Below the pieces are notes generated by a model that was not told where the DNA came from, made no database searches, and worked only from the letters and a program-made list of their open reading frames with translations. Source: Clostridia bacterium (GTDB taxonomy: Bacteria > Bacillota_A > Clostridia > Oscillospirales > Acutalibacteraceae). From it: DNA of 28,196 nt. Made by a program: the position numbers and the translations under genes. The stretch is taken from the NCBI GenBank assembly GCA_017549665.1, contig JAFYUD010000086.1, positions 1 to 28,196 on the forward strand, read 5' to 3'. Position 1 is the stretch's first letter. Each line of letters opens with the position of its first letter. This document shows, one piece after another, positions 6,376-14,848 of this stretch.

Positions 6376-8241
6376 TCAGATAATGTCAGAAGTGTTTCTG
6401 TAGTCTGAGAATGATGCGAGACCTGCAGAAACTCTGAGGATGATTCGGGCATCAGCTGCAGTGATGATACCGTCACCGTTAACGTCTGAATTCTTGAATA
6501 CTACGTCTGCAACATCAGGATAATCTTCAAGTCTTGCAGAGATGCGGAGTGCAAGTCTTGCGTCAGCTGCATTGATTCTGCCGTCAAGGTTAACGTCACC
6601 AAGGAGATACTTGCCGTCTTCTGTAGCACCGGGAATAACAAGATAACCGGGCTTTACGTATCTGTTGTAGTTCATGAACTGGCTGTAAAGACCGTCTGCT
6701 GAGTAAACATCAAGAGTTCTGTCAGCTGTCATAAGGTATACAAGGAAGTTCATAGCATTGCTCTTTGTATCAAATGTGCCGTGCTTCATGTTTCTGATGA
6801 ACCATGTGTTATCAGGAAGAGCACAGGTTGAAGCATCGATGTAGTGAGCAATTGCGGCAAGATCGTAATCTGTGTCAAGCATATCGTACTCTGAGCTGAG
6901 GTGATCGTGATTCTCGCATTCGCCGTCTGTGTTGATCTGTTCGTGCTGAGCAGCTGCACCTAAGTCGTTAAAGGGAATTGTGTAAGCACCGAAGCTTGAG
7001 AAGTGTGTATCGATAAGTCCGTCACTCTGTGCTGAGAGACCGAAGAGCTCTTCGTCTGAAGCCTTATTGTCACCGATGGGAACGATCTGAATGTTCCATG
7101 TTGAAACGATGTTGATGTTGATGCCTTCGCTCTTTGCCTTCTGAAGGATTTCATCAGCGCTTTCCTGATAGTTCTTGAAAGTCTGGATCTTTTCCTGAAG
7201 GTCGCTGTTGTATTCATCACCGTTGAACATCATGTCCATAGCTTCATCATAGTACTCAACGGGAACCATTGCCCAGAGACCTGTGTAATTCTGAAGCATT
7301 TCGATAAGGTAATTATCGTACATATCGTCAACGATGTGACCCATCATTGTCAGACACTGTGCGATAAGATCCTGTGTTTCCCACTCATTATTGAGGATGT
7401 AGTTTACAAGCCATGTAGCAAACCATGTGAGAGGGTTGTCTGAAATATCGTTTGTGTAACGGATGAAAGCACTTGTTGTGTTCATAAGCTCGTTGTAGTT
7501 ACGAGCAAGTCTGCCTGTGTAGATATCACCGATAAGTGATGAACCCATGAATGCAGAGTTTACTGTAACGAAGTTGTCAACATCAGCTGTTGCATTTTCG
7601 TAGCATTCTGCAAGGTATGTTGTTGCAACAGTTGAACCGTAGCCTTCAGAGATGATTGAAACCTTCTCGCTGCCTGCCTTGCCCTTTACGTTCTGAATGA
7701 AAGAGTCAAGCATGTGAGCATTTTCAAGAGGATCGATACGCCAGTCGTATGTAAATACGTAAACGTTGTTAGCACCTAATGAATCTGCCATACCCATACC
7801 GATCTCACCGGCGATGAGTTCGTATCTTTCAATATCTGTGTAGTAGTATGAAAGGGGGTATTCGTAAACGATAGGACCGATGTTTGAGCTCTTTGATGTA
7901 CCGTCGGGATTGAGCTGTACTCTCTCGAGAACTTCAAAAAGCTGATCGCCTACGAAATAGTTCATAACCTGATCATAGTCGTTTGATGCAAGAGCAACAA
8001 TTCCGCCTACATACATCTGTGCTGTAAGGAATGCAACAGTTGTATCCTCGGGAGGGAATATTTTAGTTGCAGAAACTGTACCGGGATTAGCGTACAGAGG
8101 ATTGTTATCAATTCCGTTGATAACAATTACGGGGTACTGATAATATACACCCTTTGCTGCGAATGCAGTTGAAGTTACACCGAAGAGCATAACAACTGCA
8201 AGAATGCAGGAAATTACCTTCCTTGAGATTTTATTAGTCAT
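6376..8241 (-). CDS. Secreted dockerin-bearing lipase-like protein lacking the nucleophilic Ser
   Basis: 621 residues. AAGGAGG lies 8 bases before ATG 8241. The signal peptide covers about residues 1-29. The central region is a paralog of the 311-2149 product (shared LWAMVP, STCALPDNTWF, QSDG.I blocks). At the nucleophile elbow, however, this protein reads SIISEGYGST, placing Gly200 where the paralog has Ser228. The late His487 (MKHG) remains. Residues 546-621 are a type I dockerin with two calcium loops (DVNLDGRIN, DVNGDGIIT), each followed by AADAR and a helix. The dockerin would dock the protein to a cohesin scaffold, but no cohesin is present in the window. It may be a non-catalytic surface or binding protein, although a displaced nucleophile cannot be excluded. 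It has its own promoter and terminator. Confidence 0.75.
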   Translation of the reverse strand: MTNKISRKVISCILAVVMLFGVTSTAFAAKGVYYQYPVIVINGIDNNPLYANPGTVSATKIFPPEDTTVAFLTAQMYVGGIVALASNDYDQVMNYFVGDQLFEVLERVQLNPDGTSKSSNIGPIVYEYPLSYYYTDIERYELIAGEIGMGMADSLGANNVYVFTYDWRIDPLENAHMLDSFIQNVKGKAGSEKVSIISEGYGSTVATTYLAECYENATADVDNFVTVNSAFMGSSLIGDIYTGRLARNYNELMNTTSAFIRYTNDISDNPLTWFATWLVNYILNNEWETQDLIAQCLTMMGHIVDDMYDNYLIEMLQNYTGLWAMVPVEYYDEAMDMMFNGDEYNSDLQEKIQTFKNYQESADEILQKAKSEGININIVSTWNIQIVPIGDNKASDEELFGLSAQSDGLIDTHFSSFGAYTIPFNDLGAAAQHEQINTDGECENHDHLSSEYDMLDTDYDLAAIAHYIDASTCALPDNTWFIRNMKHGTFDTKSNAMNFLVYLMTADRTLDVYSADGLYSQFMNYNRYVKPGYLVIPGATEDGKYLLGDVNLDGRINAADARLALRISARLEDYPDVADVVFKNSDVNGDGIITAADARIILRVSAGLASFSDYRNTSDII

Positions 8242-8273
8242 AAGTTTTTCCTCCTTATGTTATTTACCCTAGT

Positions 8274-8302
8274 ATTATATAATATATATAAAAATAATTC
8301 AA
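8274..8302 (-). promoter_or_regulatory. Sigma-A promoter of the dockerin lipase-like gene
   Basis: On the minus strand TTGAAT (8302-8297), a 17-base spacer, and a perfect TATAAT (8279-8274), 33 bases before the start codon. Confidence 0.82.
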
Positions 8303-8354
8303 GTATATTTTAAATAAATATTTTAATAAATAATGAATTATTTCTATCCATATC

Positions 8355-8385
8355 AATAAAAAACAGCAGACCGGAGCCTGCTGTT
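8355..8385 (-). terminator. Intrinsic terminator of the gltX-glnS operon
   Basis: On the minus strand AACAGCAG pairs with CTGCTGTT around an eight-base loop and runs into six T. It follows the stop of the 8394-9065 gene by 9 bases. Confidence 0.9.
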
Positions 8386-8393
8386 GTAAATTA

Positions 8394-9065
8394 TCAGTTG
8401 GATGTTGTATCAACAAGGTGGAAAATGACATTCAGTACAATCAGTGCAATGAAAATCATCATCATCATTGTGTATGCGGAGCTGAGCTCAAAAATACGGA
8501 TATCAACACTCAGATATTTGAAGTATGTTGAATATGAGCTGAGCGCTTCGATGTTTTCAATCAATGATACAACAGAGATTTTGCCTGAAACAAGCTGCTC
8601 TGCAATGTGTGTAAAGCACTTGTTTGCTGCAAAAAGGCTGAGTGCACCGCATCCTGCAAATACTGCGGGAATAAGCTTCTTCTTTACGAAGAGACCGAGG
8701 ATAAGCACGATAAGCACAAACAGAAGTGCGACTGCAAAAAGTATACCTGCTGCAGTGAAGTATCTGATTACCTCTGCAGGGAGAGCTGAAAGGTCAATTC
8801 CTGTTTCTGCAATAGTTGAACCTTCTGCAAAAAGCATTTCATAAGCGCCCTTGATTGTGAAATACTCGGGCAGTGCGTTAAGGTCTGTACCTGTCAGATT
8901 CTTTATAACGGTTGGAATATCAATTATGTTTCCGAGAATAGAAAGAAGCTGATTGTCCGTATTCATGCCGATTTTCATAATGAATCTGAATAAGGGAAGA
9001 AACAGCAGTACGGGAACGAGTGCGAGTACCACTGCGGAGTTTACTATTTTATAAACAACTTTCAT
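8394..9065 (-). CDS. Four-helix membrane protein of unknown function
   Basis: 223 residues. GGAG precedes ATG 9065. I do not recognise a family. Predicted membrane helices lie at about 8-30, 104-127, 131-147 and 199-217. KKK at 128-130 separates helices two and three. Two larger loops, about 31-103 and 148-198, are mildly acidic and probably lie on the outer face; the topology is inferred from charge. The gene starts 19 bases after glnS stops and precedes the shared terminator, so it is very likely co-transcribed with gltX and glnS. No link to translation is evident from its sequence. Confidence 0.75.
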   Translation of the reverse strand: MKVVYKIVNSAVVLALVPVLLFLPLFRFIMKIGMNTDNQLLSILGNIIDIPTVIKNLTGTDLNALPEYFTIKGAYEMLFAEGSTIAETGIDLSALPAEVIRYFTAAGILFAVALLFVLIVLILGLFVKKKLIPAVFAGCGALSLFAANKCFTHIAEQLVSGKISVVSLIENIEALSSYSTYFKYLSVDIRIFELSSAYTMMMMIFIALIVLNVIFHLVDTTSN

Positions 9066-9084
9066 TATATGTCACTCCGTAAAA

Positions 9085-10737
9085 TTATTTCCATGAAGAA
9101 TTGAGCTGTACTGTTCTGTTGAGAACGATCTTCTCTGCTGAAGAATCCTTGTCAACACAGAAATAGCCCTGTCTCATAAACTGGAATGTATCGCCTGCAT
9201 TAAGCTCTTCAATACCACCCTCAAGAAGACACTCTGTTACAATAAGAGAGTCGGGATTGAGGTTGTTTGTGAAGTCACCGTTTGATTCGTCGCTGGGGTT
9301 GGGTACGTTGAAAAGTCTGTCGTAAAGACGTACTTCTGCCTTCTTGCAGTCTGCTGCATTGACCCAGTGAATTGTACCCTTGACCTTTCTTCCGTCAGGA
9401 GAATTTCCACCTCTTGATTCGGGGTCATAAGTACAGTGAACGCACGTAACTTCGCCGTTTTCGTCAGTATCATAGCCGACGCATTTTACGAAATATGCAC
9501 CCTTGAGACGCACCTCGTTGCCGGGGAAGAGTCTGAAATATTTCTTGGGAGGCTCAATCATAAAGTCGCTCTTTTCGATGTAAAGCTCCTTGCCGAATGC
9601 AACCTTTCTCTTGCCCATTTCGGGGTGGTCGGGGTGAATATCTGTTTCGAGGACGTCGCTGAAATCATCAGGCATATTGTCGATAACTACCTTAAGAGGC
9701 TCAAGGACAGCCATAGCTCTGGGAGCTGATTCGTTGAGACAGTCTCTTACGCATGACTCAAGAAGACCGAAGTCAACAACGCTGTTTGCCTTTGCAACGC
9801 CGATTTTGTCTACGAAATCACGGATAGCCTTTGCAGGGTAGCCTCTTCTTCTCATGCCGCAGAGTGTAGCCATTCTGGGGTCATCCCAGCCGTTGACAAT
9901 GCCCGATGTTACGAGCTTCATGCACTTTCTCTTACTTGTAAGACAGTAGTTGAGATTAAGTCTTGCAAACTCAATCTGTCTGGGAGGCTCAGCAAAGCCG
10001 ATCTCCTTGACAAACCAGTCGTAAAGGGGTCTGTTGTTTTCAAATTCAAGAGTACAAAGAGAGTATGTAACCTCTTCTCTTGCGTCAGAAAGGGGATGAA
10101 CAAAGTCGTACATGGGGTAGATGCACCACTTGTCACCGGTCTGATGATGGCTTACGTACATGATTCTGTAAATAACGGGATCACGCATAACGATATTGGG
10201 TGATGCCATATCGATTTTAGCTCTGAGAACATGGCTTCCTTCGGGGAATTCACCGTTTTTCATGCGCTCAAAAAGGTCGAGATTTTCCTCAACTGAACGG
10301 TCACGGTAGGGGCTGTTTTTGCCCGGCTCTGTAAGTGTGCCTCTGTATTCTCTCATCTCTTCAGCAGTGAGATCGCACACATAAGCCTTGCCGTTTTTGA
10401 TAAGCTTTATAGCACATTCGTATACGAAATCAAAATAATCAGAAGCGTAATATATGTTATTCCATTTGTATCCGAGCCACTCAATATCCTCTTTGATCGC
10501 ATCAATATACTCAGTATCTTCCTTTGAAGGGTTTGAGTCGTCAAGACGGAGATTGCAGATGCCGCCGTACTTTTCTGCAGTTGAAAAATCTATGCAGATT
10601 GCCTTGGCATGGCCGATATGGAGGTATCCGTTGGGTTCGGGTGGGAAACGTGTCTGCACTCTTGTGTTGACACCGTCTCTTAATTCATTGTCAATAATAT
10701 CATGAATAAAATTTGAAGGTCTTGTATTTTCTTCCAT
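9085..10737 (-). CDS. glnS: Glutaminyl-tRNA synthetase
   Basis: 550 residues, close to the roughly 554 of the E. coli enzyme. This class I synthetase joins Gln to tRNA-Gln using ATP. The Rossmann signature [12 protein letters not shown] ends with HIGH at residues 40-43. The KMSKS-type loop is LTSKRK at 266-271, as in other GlnRS. The specificity segment with [13 protein letters not shown] and the C-terminal beta-barrel region are present. AAAGGA lies before ATG 10737. Many Firmicutes lack GlnRS and make Gln-tRNA by amidating Glu-tRNA, so this gene points to a direct route here. It is the second gene of the gltX operon, separated from gltX by a 274-bp repeat element. Confidence 0.97.
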   Translation of the reverse strand: MEENTRPSNFIHDIIDNELRDGVNTRVQTRFPPEPNGYLHIGHAKAICIDFSTAEKYGGICNLRLDDSNPSKEDTEYIDAIKEDIEWLGYKWNNIYYASDYFDFVYECAIKLIKNGKAYVCDLTAEEMREYRGTLTEPGKNSPYRDRSVEENLDLFERMKNGEFPEGSHVLRAKIDMASPNIVMRDPVIYRIMYVSHHQTGDKWCIYPMYDFVHPLSDAREEVTYSLCTLEFENNRPLYDWFVKEIGFAEPPRQIEFARLNLNYCLTSKRKCMKLVTSGIVNGWDDPRMATLCGMRRRGYPAKAIRDFVDKIGVAKANSVVDFGLLESCVRDCLNESAPRAMAVLEPLKVVIDNMPDDFSDVLETDIHPDHPEMGKRKVAFGKELYIEKSDFMIEPPKKYFRLFPGNEVRLKGAYFVKCVGYDTDENGEVTCVHCTYDPESRGGNSPDGRKVKGTIHWVNAADCKKAEVRLYDRLFNVPNPSDESNGDFTNNLNPDSLIVTECLLEGGIEELNAGDTFQFMRQGYFCVDKDSSAEKIVLNRTVQLNSSWK

Positions 10738-10759
10738 AAAATTTCGTCCTTTCGTGCTT

Positions 10760-11033
10760 AGGGTGACAGGAATAATCCGAACCCGTTTTTTACAGGCTGA
10801 TTTCCGTCAATTCCTTGTTAAAATACTCGCAAATCCACAAAGGATTTGCTGCGTTTTGTGCCTTGACTTGCCAAAAATCCGCACTGTAAAAAATCTCCGA
10901 CCTTAAAACGTGAGATTTTAATTGGATTTTTGGTATTGAGGATGCAGGAAGGCTGTCGCCTTTCAAATCCGAAATGCCGAAAAGACTTAAAAATAGCCGT
11001 TTTAAGGCAGGTTCGGATTGCTTCTGTCACCCT
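10760..11033. mobile_element. MITE-like element with 24-bp terminal inverted repeats
   Basis: The 274-bp interval begins AGGGTGACAG...TCCGAACC (10760-10783) and ends with the inverted copy (11010-11033); 21 of 24 positions match. Inside are further inverted pairs: CCAAAAATCC/GGATTTTTGG (10871-10880, 10924-10933), AAAATCTC/GAGATTTT, CCTTAAAACG/CGTTTTAAGG, and the hairpin CAAATCC/GGATTTG. There is no transposase or convincing gene, so if mobile it is non-autonomous. No clear target-site duplication is visible. It fills nearly all of the 304 bases between gltX and glnS and leaves the glnS ribosome binding site intact. On the operon strand, the AAAATCTC/GAGATTTTTT hairpin could act as a weak attenuator. 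Confidence 0.7.
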
Positions 11034-11041
11034 TCGGAATA

Positions 11042-12700
11042 TCATATATTTTCGATTGTCTTATTGATTCTTTCAACAACCTTATTTTTGCCGAGAAGCT
11101 TCATGATCATGTAAAGATCAGGAGTGTTTGTTCTTGATGTGATTGCGATTCTGATTACTGTTGAAATATCGCCGACATGGCCCTTGAATGCATCGGGATT
11201 CTTCTTGAATTCCTTGACATTGGGGGTGAAACCGAGAGGCTCGCACATGTCCTTGATTTTTGCAAACCATGTATCTTTATCGTCATTTTCGTCATAAATT
11301 TCAGCGTATCTGCTCAGAATTGCCTTTGCATCATCTGCTGAAATATTTGCGGGAATTGTGTAATCGGGAGTGTAAAGCTCATCGTAGAAATAAGCTACAT
11401 AATCCTTTACCTGAGACCACTGTGAAAGGTCCTTTCTGGGCTTGGGATTCTCACGGTCGATGTTAAGAATCTCTGTTGCGTATGCAGAATCTCTGACAAG
11501 AAGCTCATAGAATTCCTTGTCGTAGCTTTCTGCCCATTTTTCAACAAGCGCATAAACCTTGTCAGCTTTCATTACTGAAATTACATTCTTGCTGACATCA
11601 GTGAGCTTTACAAGGTCGAAAAGACAGCCGCTGGAGCTCATTTTCTTGAGATTGAAGGGGAATTCGAAGATATCTGCAACGGGATTTGCTCTTCTCCAGT
11701 CTTCAAAGTTTGAGTTGAGAAGTGTTACGAGATATTCGAGCACGCTTTCCTTGGGGAAGCCCTTTTCGACGAAGTAGCTTACTGCTGCTTCGGGGTCCTT
11801 TCTCTTGGAAAGCTTTCTCTTTGTGCCGTCTTCTTCATCTATTTTCATAACCTGAGGTGTATGTGCATACTTGGGCACTTTGTAGCCGCAAGCCTTGAAA
11901 AGTGCGATGTGCTTGGGTACGGATGAAATCCATTCCTCACCTCTGATAACGTGAGTTGTTCTCATGAAATGGTCGTCACAGATGTGAGCAAAATGGTATG
12001 TAGGAACACCGTCAGACTTGAGAAGAACTTCGTCAATGATGTTTTCGGGCATTTCGATTTTTCCTCTGATGATGTCTTCGAAAACAACCTTTCCGTCTTC
12101 CTTGCCGGGTGCTCTGAAACGGAGTACATAGGGCATTCCTGCGTCAAGATTTGCCTTGATTTCGTCAAATGTAAGATCACGGCACTTTGCCCATTTTCCG
12201 AAGTAACCCCAGATTGAAGTGCTTTCGGTTTCCTGCTTTTCACGCATTGCTGTAAGCTCTTCTGCTGTACAGAAGCAGGGGTAAGCAAGTCCCTGTTTTA
12301 CAAGTGACTTTGCAACAGTCTTATATATTTCAACTCTCTGGCTCTGAGTGTAGGGGCCGTATGCGCCTTCTTCCGTGCCGAAACCTGTAACGCCTTCGTC
12401 AAAGCCTACGCCGAATGCATCAAAGCCGTTGATGATAGCTGATACACCGTCGTCGATTTCTCTCTTTTTGTCGGTGTCTTCAATTCTGAGATAAGCCACA
12501 CCTTCGGTAGCTCTTGCAGTCATAACGTCTGTAAGTGCGCCGAAAAGACCGCCGATGTGAAGATAGCCTGTGGGACTGGGAGCAAATCTTGTTACTCTTG
12601 CGCCTTCTTTGAGCTGTCGGGGAGGATAAAGCTCCTCAAAATAATCGGGAGTTTTTGTGATGTCGGGAAACAGAAGTTCGCCCAATGCCTCATAATCCAT
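11042..12700 (-). CDS. gltX: Glutamyl-tRNA synthetase
   Basis: 552 residues, longer than the usual 470-500. It charges tRNA-Glu with Glu. The signature FAPSPTGYLHIGG is at residues 39-51, the RIEDTD motif follows, and the KMSKS-type loop is KLSKRK at 296-301. The first 35 residues before the Rossmann fold are an extension, and the C-terminal anticodon-binding region is long. AAAGGAGA lies 8 bases before ATG 12700. It is the first gene of an operon with glnS and a membrane protein, driven by a promoter in the divergent region shared with the plus-strand ligase operon. The assignment to GluRS rather than GlnRS rests on the FAPSPTG form of the signature. Confidence 0.95.
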   Translation of the reverse strand: MDYEALGELLFPDITKTPDYFEELYPPRQLKEGARVTRFAPSPTGYLHIGGLFGALTDVMTARATEGVAYLRIEDTDKKREIDDGVSAIINGFDAFGVGFDEGVTGFGTEEGAYGPYTQSQRVEIYKTVAKSLVKQGLAYPCFCTAEELTAMREKQETESTSIWGYFGKWAKCRDLTFDEIKANLDAGMPYVLRFRAPGKEDGKVVFEDIIRGKIEMPENIIDEVLLKSDGVPTYHFAHICDDHFMRTTHVIRGEEWISSVPKHIALFKACGYKVPKYAHTPQVMKIDEEDGTKRKLSKRKDPEAAVSYFVEKGFPKESVLEYLVTLLNSNFEDWRRANPVADIFEFPFNLKKMSSSGCLFDLVKLTDVSKNVISVMKADKVYALVEKWAESYDKEFYELLVRDSAYATEILNIDRENPKPRKDLSQWSQVKDYVAYFYDELYTPDYTIPANISADDAKAILSRYAEIYDENDDKDTWFAKIKDMCEPLGFTPNVKEFKKNPDAFKGHVGDISTVIRIAITSRTNTPDLYMIMKLLGKNKVVERINKTIENI

Positions 12701-12743
12701 GTATATAATCTCCTTTGGTTATAATTATCCACTATAATTTATT

Positions 12744-12772
12744 AGTATAAAACAAAATAAAAGAAAAGTAAA
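12744..12772 (-). promoter_or_regulatory. Likely sigma-A promoter of gltX
   Basis: On the minus strand TTTACT (12772-12767), a 17-base spacer, and TATACT (12749-12744), 43 bases before the start codon. The -35 hexamer is only moderate. Confidence 0.55.
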
Positions 12773-12806
12773 TACTAAAAATAAAATTTTATTGGCATTT
12801 AAGTGA

Positions 12807-12834
12807 TTGACATAATGAAAAAATATGTTAAAAT
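12807..12834 (+). promoter_or_regulatory. Sigma-A promoter of the D-aspartate ligase operon
   Basis: Perfect TTGACA at 12807-12812, a 16-base spacer, and TAAAAT at 12829-12834 preceded by TGT (an extended -10). A perfect TATAAT at 12834-12839 is also present, but 21 bases from the -35. Confidence 0.72.
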
Positions 12835-12879
12835 ATAATGTGAATAATTTTGTATTTTTATTTAAGGAAGTTATATTAT

Positions 12880-14136
12880 ATGAAGCTTAAAGAAACATGT
12901 TTTTTACCGGTTATCCTCGGCGCTGATATCACAGCGTACAGTCTTGCAAGAAGTTTCCATGAGGAGTACGGCATAAAGTCACTTGTTGTAAGCCAGAGAC
13001 GTGCAAGAATTATCTCAGAAAGTAAAATTATCGAAAACAGAGTTCTTCCCGGAATTGACGACGTGAACGTGCTTGTCGAAAGACTTGTTGAAATCGGCAA
13101 GGAGTTCAAGGGAAAGAAGCAGCTTATTCTTATGGGCTGCGGTGATTTCTACGTGCGTAATTTCGTTGATAACAAGGACGTTCTCAGCGAGTATTTCGTG
13201 ATTCCTTATATCGACAAGGAGCTTTACGACGAAATTGTGCTTAAGGACAAATTCTACGCTATCTGCGAGGAGCTTGGTATTGATTATCCCAAGACCTTCG
13301 TTTACAACTGCGGTGAGGAAAATGTACTTGATTTTGATTTCCCTTATCCCGTTATTGCAAAAACAGCAAACTCAGCGCTTTATCATTACGCTGATTTCCC
13401 CGGAAAGAAGAAGGTTTTCCGTTTTCATAACGAGGCTGACCTTAAGGAAATGCTTGCAAACCTTGAAAAGTCAAGCTATGACTACAAGTTCCTTATTCAG
13501 GACTGTATCCCCGGTGACGACTCAAACATGAGAGTTCTTACCTGCTACTGTGACGAGAATTCAAAGGTGCAGTTTGCAGCTCTCGGTCATTGTCTTCTTG
13601 AAGACCATACACCTTTTGCCATCGGTAATCCCGTTGCTATCATCAATGAGGTTGACAAGTACGGCATTGTTGACGCTGCTACAAAATTCCTTGAGCATAT
13701 CGGCTACAGAGGCTTTGCAAACTTCGACATCAAGTATGATGAAAGAAACGGCACATACAATTTCTTTGAAATCAACGTAAGACTCGGCAGAAGTAATTTC
13801 TATGTAACAGGAAGCGGCTTCAACACAGTAAAATGGATCGTTGACGACCTGATCTATCACAAGAAGCTTGAATATACGGTTGCAGATAAAGAAAATCTCT
13901 TCACTGTTGTACCCAAGGGCATCATCCTCAGATATGTCAAGGATGAGGCAAGCCGTAAGCAGGTAAAGAAGCTCTGGAGGCAGGGAAAGGTAAGCTATCC
14001 TCTTTACTATAAGGCAGATATGGCTCCTGTACGTGCGTTCTACGTTCTTGCATCATACATCAATCAGTACAGAAAGTACAGCAGAATCGAGAGACAGGAA
14101 AGAGCAGAAGCTAAGCTCAGAGGCGAAAACAGATGA
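12880..14136 (+). CDS. ATP-grasp ligase, D-aspartate ligase type (peptidoglycan cross-bridge)
   Basis: 418 residues from ATG 12880, chosen because AAGGAAG lies 9 bases before it; the longer frame would need a TTG at 12850 without such a site. The N-terminal part (FLPVILGADITAYSLARSFHEEYG) resembles what I recall of the Enterococcus faecium D-Asp ligase Aslfm. A central ATP-grasp fold follows, with the PVIAKT lysine region, a FLIQDCIPGDDSNMR segment, and the metal-binding FFEINVRLGRS. In that family the enzyme activates D-Asp and joins it to the epsilon-amino group of Lys in the UDP-MurNAc-pentapeptide, in the cytoplasm. The next gene, overlapping by four bases (ATGA), is an Asp/Glu racemase that could supply D-Asp, and an amidating synthetase follows. 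The fold is certain. The substrate is inferred from family resemblance and context. Confidence 0.8.
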   Translation: MKLKETCFLPVILGADITAYSLARSFHEEYGIKSLVVSQRRARIISESKIIENRVLPGIDDVNVLVERLVEIGKEFKGKKQLILMGCGDFYVRNFVDNKDVLSEYFVIPYIDKELYDEIVLKDKFYAICEELGIDYPKTFVYNCGEENVLDFDFPYPVIAKTANSALYHYADFPGKKKVFRFHNEADLKEMLANLEKSSYDYKFLIQDCIPGDDSNMRVLTCYCDENSKVQFAALGHCLLEDHTPFAIGNPVAIINEVDKYGIVDAATKFLEHIGYRGFANFDIKYDERNGTYNFFEINVRLGRSNFYVTGSGFNTVKWIVDDLIYHKKLEYTVADKENLFTVVPKGIILRYVKDEASRKQVKKLWRQGKVSYPLYYKADMAPVRAFYVLASYINQYRKYSRIERQERAEAKLRGENR

Positions 14137-14846
14137 GTGATAAAATTCTCGGAATACTGGGGGGCTTAGGACCTCTTGCTACTGTGTATTTTATGGACAT
14201 GGTGGTTAAAATGACAGAAGCTCAGGTGGATCAGGATCATATTTCCATGATCGTTCTCAATCATGCCGCAATCCCTGACCGTACGGAGTTTATTCTCGAT
14301 AATACCAAGCCAAATCCTCTTCCCATGATGGTTGAGGATGCAAAAAAGCTTGAGGCTGCAGGGGCAGATTACGTTGTGATGCCCTGCAATACGGCGCATT
14401 TCTTCTATGAGCAGATTCAGCGTAATATCAATATTCCCATGCTCAATATCATTGAGGAGACTGTCCGTTATGCTGTTGAGAAGACAGAGGGAATAAAAAA
14501 GCTGGGTATTCTTGCAACCAAAGGTACGATTTCTGCAGGTGCTTATCAGAATATGTGTGAAAAATACGGCATCAGCTGTGTGATTCCGTCGCTTAATGAC
14601 GAGCAGTCACTGATGAATATTATTTATAATCAGGTCAAAGCGGGAAAAAAGGTCAATATTGACGAGTTTCTCAGAATTGTGGAAAACATGAAGGCTGACG
14701 GCTGTGATGCTGTTGTGCTTGGATGCACTGAGCTTTCGGTTATCAATAAGGATTTTGATCTTTGCAGAAAAGATATCATTGATTCATTGGAAGTGCTTGC
14801 GGGCAGAAGTATTGAGCTTTGCGGCAAAACACTCAAGGAGGGTTAA
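14133..14846 (+). CDS. Aspartate/glutamate racemase
   Basis: 237 residues. The start overlaps the previous stop as ATGA, indicating translational coupling. The N-terminus KILGILGGLGPLATVYFM is the typical Asp/Glu/hydantoin racemase opening. The two catalytic cysteines of cofactor-independent racemases are present: Cys85 in MPCNTAH and Cys198 in LGCTELS. The length is normal for aspartate racemase. The enzyme interconverts L- and D-amino acids by a two-base mechanism. Its place between a D-Asp-ligase-type protein and an asparagine synthetase suggests D-Asp production for the cell wall. D-Glu supply by this gene is possible, but MurI enzymes usually have a somewhat different signature. Confidence 0.9.
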   Translation: MSDKILGILGGLGPLATVYFMDMVVKMTEAQVDQDHISMIVLNHAAIPDRTEFILDNTKPNPLPMMVEDAKKLEAAGADYVVMPCNTAHFFYEQIQRNINIPMLNIIEETVRYAVEKTEGIKKLGILATKGTISAGAYQNMCEKYGISCVIPSLNDEQSLMNIIYNQVKAGKKVNIDEFLRIVENMKADGCDAVVLGCTELSVINKDFDLCRKDIIDSLEVLAGRSIELCGKTLKEG

Positions 14847-14848
14847 TT

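Noticed and set aside
10818..11045. A 75-residue minus-strand open frame across the gltX-glnS gap
   Set aside because: It lies almost entirely in the terminal-inverted-repeat element, has no convincing ribosome binding site, and its composition follows the repeat. It is best treated as a chance frame within the element.
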